Assembly: GCA_947175265.1 (NCBI GenBank)
Contig: CAMWMD010000018.1
Coordinates: 1-53,836, forward strand
From: an uncultured Porphyromonadaceae bacterium
GTDB lineage: Bacteria > Bacteroidota > Bacteroidia > Bacteroidales > Muribaculaceae
Length of the DNA stretch: 53,836 bases
Direction: 5' to 3'
Part shown: positions 51,888 to 53,836 of the stretch, piece after piece
How positions within the stretch are numbered: the first letter of the stretch is position 1
Layout of the letters: the number at the start of each line of letters is the position of its first letter
The notes under the pieces: generated by a model
Seen by the model: only the letters and a program-made list of their open reading frames with translations
Databases searched by the model: none
Told to the model about the DNA's origin: nothing
Position numbers and translations under genes: made by a program

Positions 51888-51918
51888 CAAAATTACTAAA
51901 AAAATTTAGTTATTCAAA
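51888..51918 (-). promoter_or_regulatory. promoter of the TonB receptor/HMA operon
   Basis: On the minus strand, TTTG (complement 51915-51918), 19 bases, then TAATTTTG (complement 51888-51895) match the consensus. The start codon at 51824 is about 64 bases downstream. A small inverted repeat CACGG/CCGTG lies near 51865-51878 between box and start. Confidence 0.75.
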
Positions 51919-52014
51919 TCCACCCACACATTAAAAATATCCCTGCCACCCCCTGCTTGCATCTGCCAGCCTCATTTGTCAGCCTTGTGGATATAACGGC
52001 ATTTACTCTCTCTA

Positions 52015-52173
52015 CTACTTCTTCTGTTCCCGGAGTTGTGTCTTCAATTCCGAGGGTAAGACCCCGAACCAACGCCTCACGCTTTTTCCGAAGAAAGTCT
52101 GATAAGAAGATATCTGCCCCCTATAAGCAGAAGGATACATATCAAGGTGAGCAACCTTCATGTGCAGGTGCAT
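52015..52173 (-). pseudogene. remnant of an AraC-family regulator C-terminus
   Basis: The minus-strand frame gives MHLHMKVAHLDMYPSAYRGQ then ISSYQTFFGKSVRRWFGVLP and SELKTQLREQKK. The final block resembles the second helix-turn-helix of AraC regulators (the 'yFsr.Fkk.fG.tPseyR' pattern). An in-frame stop precedes it, so only the last 52 residues remain. Confidence 0.5.
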
Positions 52174-52231
52174 CTCCGATTTTTACTGCCACGTCACCCC
52201 CGAATGGTTATTCGGCTGTGTCTATGACCTC

Positions 52232-52324
52232 CTAACTCGTGGATATTTCCTTATCTGTAAGAGGTTTGTCGGAATTGTAGGTCCTCTCGGCGCGCCGTGC
52301 CTCTATCGCTTTTGTATAATCCAT
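52232..52324 (-). pseudogene. nitroreductase N-terminal fragment
   Basis: The minus-strand frame starts at ATG 52324 and reads MDYTKAIEARRAERTYNSDK then PLTDKEI before a stop at 52232. This matches the beginning of nitroreductase-family proteins. The rest of the gene is absent. It lies 10 bases downstream of the intact nitroreductase gene's stop codon. Confidence 0.55.
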
Positions 52325-52334
52325 AGCAGTATTA

Positions 52335-53141
52335 TCATTTTGTTCTTGTGTAACTTACGAGGTATCTCCAATTTTCAGGTGGAACCGGGGCAACGCTAAT
52401 CTTTGAGAAATCTCCGTCGTGTCCGTAAAATCTTTCCGTCTCGTGGAAATGACATATCCCTATACCGGTATCGAGCACTGAAGCCGGACTCTTTGGCTTG
52501 TAATAGAAATGCACGGTGTCACCAGCCACCAATGCCCGCCAAGGCTGCGAATTGGTCGACGACGGAGCGACCCTAAGCATCTCAAGTGCTTCCCTGAACA
52601 GATTGTCTTCCGGAACCGCTGTCTTGAAATCCTTATAGAAGAAAAGGTCGTCAAACGGTTTCCGGTTCTTGCTCCCCAAGGTCAGACGTGTGAGTTTCTC
52701 CTTCATAGACGGTTTTTCTGCCTTCCCCACGGGACATATCACCTTGAGTTCCTCCCCTTCCGGCCATGTGATACCCTTGTCGAAATCCGAGCCTTTGAAT
52801 GTGGCGGCTATCCAGCACGAGCCCAACCCCATCTGCCACGCCTTCAGCACCACCTGCTCAAACCGGTAGCCTGCCGTTAGGGCGGATTCCTCATCCGAGC
52901 CTATGCCGAGAAGGAAAAAGTCTTCGGCTCCCTTTATCATTCCGTATGTGCTTGGCTTGTAACCCTCCTTCAGATTGAATTTCTTAAGTTTTATCGTCAG
53001 GCTCCCACCAAACGGAGAACTTGAATTTTCAACAGCCTGCTCAAGTTCGGAAATCTGTTGTGTATCGAGTCCATCGCCGTCAAAAGTCCTTACGGACCTG
53101 CGCTCTTTCATAGCCTCTATTATATTCATTTCGTTTTTCAT
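52335..53141 (-). CDS. nitroreductase family protein
   Basis: The 268-residue protein shows the NIIEAMKERRSVRTFDGDGL start typical of flavin-dependent nitroreductases, with KERRSVR binding FMN phosphate, and later GLGSCWIAATF and APSSTNSQPWRA. The order is like the two-half nitroreductase-like proteins of Bacteroidetes. It likely reduces a quinone, nitro compound or flavin using NAD(P)H in the cytosol. It is 10 bases upstream of a nitroreductase remnant. Confidence 0.88.
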   Translation of the reverse strand: MKNEMNIIEAMKERRSVRTFDGDGLDTQQISELEQAVENSSSPFGGSLTIKLKKFNLKEGYKPSTYGMIKGAEDFFLLGIGSDEESALTAGYRFEQVVLKAWQMGLGSCWIAATFKGSDFDKGITWPEGEELKVICPVGKAEKPSMKEKLTRLTLGSKNRKPFDDLFFYKDFKTAVPEDNLFREALEMLRVAPSSTNSQPWRALVAGDTVHFYYKPKSPASVLDTGIGICHFHETERFYGHDGDFSKISVAPVPPENWRYLVSYTRTK

Positions 53142-53310
53142 AATTTATCGTGATTGTTGCAGATACTTTTTATTCTCAAACATATTATTCTCAAACATAC
53201 AGCGTCTGACAATAGTTTATTCCCGAGCATGCGATATACCTCTTTTGGAGCATTTTATACCATGATCGGAAAGGCAGACAGATAAAAATTCCCAATAATT
53301 TTACAATATT

Positions 53311-53342
53311 TTTGCACAACTGCAAAATATTTTATAACTTTG
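53311..53342 (+). promoter_or_regulatory. Bacteroidetes-type promoter of ssrA
   Basis: TTTG at 53311-53314, 20 bases, then TAACTTTG at 53335-53342 fit the consensus. The mature tmRNA 5' end is about 43 bases further on. Confidence 0.75.
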
Positions 53343-53384
53343 CATCTGCTTTCCTCGGAAGCGATTCTACAGATTAGTCAAAAC

Positions 53385-53784
53385 GGGGGTAACTGGATTT
53401 GACAGCACGTAGAAACGGTACGTAAGCATGCAGAGCTTTGATGTGCAAGCTCTATAATAACAACGCATCGAACTATAATTGGCGAAAATAACAATTACGC
53501 TCTCGCTGCCTAAACCGAAGTATAGTAAGTTGGCTTTATTCGCCTCAAAGTGAGGTGAACGAGACATCATCCCATTGTCCTGTTCCGAGACGCTTGGATA
53601 AGATGGTGCAGACTAATTCGGAAATAGAATCTGCATTATCTCGCAGCAGGTTTGAAACTTAGAGGTTAAGATTCAGATTGGTCGCCACCGGCCTGTCTGG
53701 ATTCGAAAATCAAACGGATGGCTAAGCATGTAGAAAGCCTATCGGGTCCGTGATTGGACGAGGGTTCGATTCCCTCTACCTCCA
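53385..53784 (+). ncRNA. ssrA: transfer-messenger RNA (tmRNA)
   Basis: The 5' GGGGGTA pairs with the 3' TACCTCC to form the acceptor stem. The T-arm GAGGGTTCGATTCCCTC is at 53760-53776. The tag-coding part, 53481-53513, reads GENNNYALAA then TAA, the Bacteroidetes-type tag. The sequence after the discriminator base A at 53784 is CTATG, so the CCA end is added after transcription. tmRNA rescues stalled ribosomes and marks incomplete proteins for degradation. The gene is complete in the window. Confidence 0.95.
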
Positions 53785-53836
53785 CTATGTACTACCGAAC
53801 TTCTTCGGACTAAAGAAGACAAACCTCGGACTATCA

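Larger units (their letters stand above)
51919..52334. other. intergenic region with two decayed gene fragments
   Basis: This stretch between the TonB receptor promoter and the nitroreductase gene contains an AraC-type C-terminal fragment (52015-52173) and a nitroreductase N-terminal fragment (52232-52324), both on the minus strand. No other gene is seen. Confidence 0.6.

Noticed and set aside
53367..53570. Minus-strand frame of 67 codons in the tmRNA region
   Set aside because: It lies opposite the tmRNA gene, whose acceptor stem, T-arm and tag sequence are all identifiable.

Overview
The window looks like chromosomal DNA of a gut Bacteroidales bacterium, with Muribaculaceae as the best guess (inference). 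The evidence is several promoters of the Bacteroidetes type (TTTG, 19-20 bases, TAnnTTTG), STN/carboxypeptidase-regulatory TonB-type receptors, an ECF sigma/anti-sigma/receptor operon, a TIGR02757-type protein, and a tmRNA whose tag ends NNYALAA and which lacks an encoded CCA. No CRISPR array, rRNA or tRNA gene was seen; the only stable RNA gene recognised is ssrA at the right end.

Layout. 0.3-8.4 kb: OPT-family transporter, DUF975-like membrane protein, an SDR epimerase with a C-terminal zinc-ribbon-like tail, a frameshifted STN-domain relic, a large TonB-type outer membrane protein and a small secreted protein. 8.4-19.2 kb: a LytTR regulator overlapping a membrane-anchored NAGPA-like protein; two related unknown acidic proteins (9.9 and 18.5 kb) bracketing a B12/radical SAM enzyme plus M23 peptidase pair, a DUF3791-DUF3990-DUF3791-like overlapping operon that resembles a toxin-antitoxin cassette, a decayed gene, and a complete cell-surface signalling operon (sigma, anti-sigma, STN receptor). 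19.2-29.0 kb: mainly housekeeping and envelope genes: aquaporin, a Gly/Pro-rich secreted protein, glycyl-tRNA synthetase, LemA, an FKBP-like lipoprotein, an S9 peptidase, a TIGR02757 protein and a family-10-like glycosyl hydrolase.

29.0-35.1 kb is an AT-rich island: a hipA-like relic, an IS4-family element, a type II restriction-modification system with one small XRE regulator on each flank and paired TTGTCA-N5-TGACAA operators, a long gene-free segment, and an IS5-family element with a frameshifted transposase. 35.1-38.6 kb carries a lipoprotein, a DUF4405 membrane protein and an AAA-ATPase/PD-(D/E)XK protein. 38.6-53.8 kb is a core region: valS, 2.6 copies of a 149-bp hairpin-bearing tandem repeat, an SpmA/SpmB fusion, an SGNH hydrolase, a YitT protein, an outer membrane barrel, miaA-pepT, a RecF/OLD-like ATPase, a TonB receptor plus HMA metal-binding protein operon, a nitroreductase followed by nitroreductase and AraC fragments, and ssrA.

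The segments most worth a second look are the DUF3791/DUF3990 cassette, the related unknown proteins around it, the doubly regulated restriction-modification system, the 149-bp tandem repeat after valS, and the gene-free structured stretch at 33.6-34.2 kb.
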